Position numbers and translations under genes: made by a program. Source: Deinococcus alpinitundrae (GTDB taxonomy: Bacteria > Deinococcota > Deinococci > Deinococcales > Deinococcaceae). From it: 64,000 bases of DNA. Below the pieces are notes generated by a model. It saw nothing but the letters and a program-made list of their open reading frames with translations. It was not told where the DNA came from and did not search any database. Positions 62,410 through 64,000 of the stretch are shown one piece after another. Within the stretch, counting starts at the first letter, position 1. Each line of letters begins with the position of its first letter. The stretch is taken from the NCBI RefSeq assembly GCF_009982895.1, contig NZ_WXZL01000021.1, positions 1 through 64,000 on the forward strand, in the 5' to 3' direction.

Positions 62410-63905
62410 TAAGACAGACGTTCAACCATTCTACTTCTGTTCAGCCGGAATTTGCAGCGATGCTGGCGTTTAACCTGTTTGACCGGGTGATCGCGGACGC
62501 CCTGCGGATGGTCAGCGTCCTCAATTCCTCTCCCAACATCTCCGTTGAGGGGCAGCACCAGTGCTGGCAGGTGATCCAAGCCTTGCGGCATGCGAGCATT
62601 CAGTGGGGCGGCCGCGACAATTTAGCTGGCGTGACTCTCGAGGAGGAGGCCAAGCAACTCCTTTTCGAGCCATTGAGGCGGGGTCTGTGGTGTCACTCTC
62701 GGCTTACCACGCTGTTGTGTCAGGCTATCCAGCGGGCTGCTCAGGGCCGTCCGGGGGTGGCGGCCCGCTGCCTGGCGGTGGCACTGACGTTCGAAGCGTG
62801 GTTCCCGACAGCGCCTGAACCATTGGGACCGGACACCCGCCCCCCTGGTCTTGGAGTTGTGTGGACTGAGACGATGTCGACGTTTCAACTGTGCTGCCTG
62901 CTGGGTGACTTGTCGGCTCTCAGTGAGGTGATCGATCCTCTGAATTTGATCGAGCGGATCAAGGCGGTTCAGGTCACCATGATTGCCGAGGACGCCACGG
63001 ATCTTCTCTACACCAGCTCGCTGAAGGAAGAGCCGGTCGGCGTCAGACTGCCCAGTGAAGAGCCCCGCGTTCTCTGGGAGGCCAACCTATACTGGATGCA
63101 CACCTTGTTGCACTGGCAGCTTGCCGACATCAATTTGCCTCGGCCGGGCGCGGGCGACGGGCGCTTTTTTGAAGTCCAACTGTTCTACGGCTTGGAACAG
63201 TTGGTCGAGCGTCTGCTGAGATGGCCCGTGACAGCGGACCAACCCCACTGGTCCCCCGATGATCTGGGTCCGTTCCCGCGGTTGAGCGACCAGCAGGAGG
63301 ATCTCCTACTCCAGGCCCTGCGGCGGGCTAGGCAGCTGAGATTTCTCCCTGGAACAGTCCAGAAGGGTGAGGTCAATGTCGCGCAGGCATTCTGGGGCAG
63401 AGGACATGAAGCGTCCAGATTGACCTCCATGTCCGATATAGCAAGGTTCGGTTTGAGGATTTCGCCAGGCCCCTTGCCTGGGGAACCGGACCGGGAGTGG
63501 CCCCGTCCAGAATGGATGCTAATTCGCAATCTGCTGCTGTACCGGTGCTGGTGTCTCCTGAGCGAAGCCTACAAGGCAGCAGCGTATACCGCTGTCCGGC
63601 AACGACCAAAAGTGAAGTACAGCCTCCCGACGCAATCAATGGCTCAGGAGTTGCAAACGTGGGGAGAGCTATTGAGTGCTTCATTCGAGGACCACGTGAC
63701 ATTACCTCCTCCGCAAGAAGGCAAGGAGACGCTCTTGGAGGACCTGTACCAGCGGGCGTCCTCCAGCCTGAACGAGGCGTTGGAATGCCCACCACGGTTC
63801 GCTGAGTTTTCCCAATGTGCGTATCTTGATGCCGTCCTGGGCCGCAGACTCGTGGAACTGGCCAACGTTACCCAGGCCGACATCGAGCTTGCGGGGCTGA
63901 CCTGA
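62403..63905 (+). CDS. Unrecognised 500-aa protein
   Basis: 500 aa from ATG 62403 (MEIRQTFNHSTSVQPEFAAM), chosen because TATAAT stands 7 nt before it. Soluble, mostly helical, Trp- and Leu-rich (VLWEANLYWMHTLLHWQLAD, FFEVQLFYGLEQLVERLLRW, EWMLIRNLLLYRCWCLLSEA); no nucleotide-binding, nuclease or membrane motif seen. Divergent from an XRE regulator and followed closely by another gene, so it heads an operon. No function assigned. Confidence 0.7.
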   Translation: MEIRQTFNHSTSVQPEFAAMLAFNLFDRVIADALRMVSVLNSSPNISVEGQHQCWQVIQALRHASIQWGGRDNLAGVTLEEEAKQLLFEPLRRGLWCHSRLTTLLCQAIQRAAQGRPGVAARCLAVALTFEAWFPTAPEPLGPDTRPPGLGVVWTETMSTFQLCCLLGDLSALSEVIDPLNLIERIKAVQVTMIAEDATDLLYTSSLKEEPVGVRLPSEEPRVLWEANLYWMHTLLHWQLADINLPRPGAGDGRFFEVQLFYGLEQLVERLLRWPVTADQPHWSPDDLGPFPRLSDQQEDLLLQALRRARQLRFLPGTVQKGEVNVAQAFWGRGHEASRLTSMSDIARFGLRISPGPLPGEPDREWPRPEWMLIRNLLLYRCWCLLSEAYKAAAYTAVRQRPKVKYSLPTQSMAQELQTWGELLSASFEDHVTLPPPQEGKETLLEDLYQRASSSLNEALECPPRFAEFSQCAYLDAVLGRRLVELANVTQADIELAGLT

Positions 63906-63921
63906 GATGGGGAGGGGACAG

Positions 63922-64000
63922 ATGCCACTGCCCGTTGGTAAGCAGTTGTGTGGTTGGAGTTTCTCCATCATGTTGAATCGGCGTATCAAATATGCAGCCG
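63922..64000 (+). CDS. Start of next operon gene, cut by window edge
   Basis: GGGGAGGGGACAG precedes ATG 63922; MPLPVGKQLCGWSFSIMLNR then RIKYAA is open to the edge. 16 nt after the 500-aa gene, so co-transcribed. Too short to identify. Confidence 0.5.
   Translation, partial: MPLPVGKQLCGWSFSIMLNRRIKYAA

Noticed and set aside
1..64000. tRNA, rRNA or riboswitch genes
   Set aside because: No cloverleaf, rRNA-like or known riboswitch pattern was recognised by eye; a covariance-model scan would be needed to exclude small RNAs.

Overview
The window looks like part of a plasmid or megaplasmid of a Deinococcus-type bacterium. The protein style, the density of GAF-only histidine kinases, the Mn catalase, the many leaderless genes (TANNNT box 5-7 nt before ATG), and the ParA / small partner / RepA-iteron backbone at 57-61 kb all point that way. 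The genus is inferred from family resemblance; no rRNA or tRNA gene is visible. Most of the DNA is GC-rich, and a few AT-rich patches mark mobile or regulatory DNA.

Layout. 0-2.6 kb: wreckage of an IS5-type element, a decapitated photolyase, an IS630 relic and a decayed HTH gene. 2.7-16 kb (minus strand): a sensory block with PAS/GAF histidine kinases (two intact, one frameshifted), a 39-aa ORF coupled between two of them, and a LOV-PAS-GAF-HD-GYP protein overlapping a GAF-GGDEF cyclase. 16-18 kb: an intact IS1182-type element. 18-26 kb: two paralogous Ig-like lipoproteins that share an upstream motif with a globin gene; an IS66-type element carrying an AT-rich passenger gene sits behind the first. 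26-29.3 kb: a minus-strand run of small duplicated genes (two unknowns, two HNH, two coiled-coil) with a GreA-like factor and a hydrolase, punctuated by a five-copy repeat. 29.5-33.5 kb: GGDEF protein, response regulator and histidine kinase. 33.6-45.2 kb: accessory DNA with chimeric and broken genes, Mn catalase, membrane hydrolase, IS5, two inverted IS701 copies and a second IS66-type element that carries a methyltransferase and lies inside a glyoxalase-fold gene. 45.5-50.7 kb: GAF-GGDEF-EAL protein, a MITE-like palindrome and an orphan sugar-binding protein. 50.8-56.7 kb: DoxX-like protein, tyrosine recombinase, MazEF-type and AbiE toxin-antitoxin pairs, and a methyltransferase. 57-61 kb: parA, a small partition partner, IS6 relic, rep and eight iterons. 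61-64 kb: DUF433/PIN pair, then an XRE regulator divergent from an unrecognised 500-aa protein.

How it fits together. The plasmid core is held by par, rep and three toxin-antitoxin loci. The main cargo is signalling: at least four proteins with c-di-GMP synthesis or breakdown domains and several kinases, one apparently light-sensing. Oxidative-stress and repair cargo (Mn catalase, globin, photolyase pieces) is also present. Insertion sequences of at least six families have broken or fused many genes. The most notable points are two IS66-type elements with passenger genes and exact 8-bp target duplications, a LOV domain lacking its usual glutamine, the five-copy repeat in the small-gene cluster, the coupled 39-aa ORF, and a decarboxylase fragment lodged in a coiled-coil gene.
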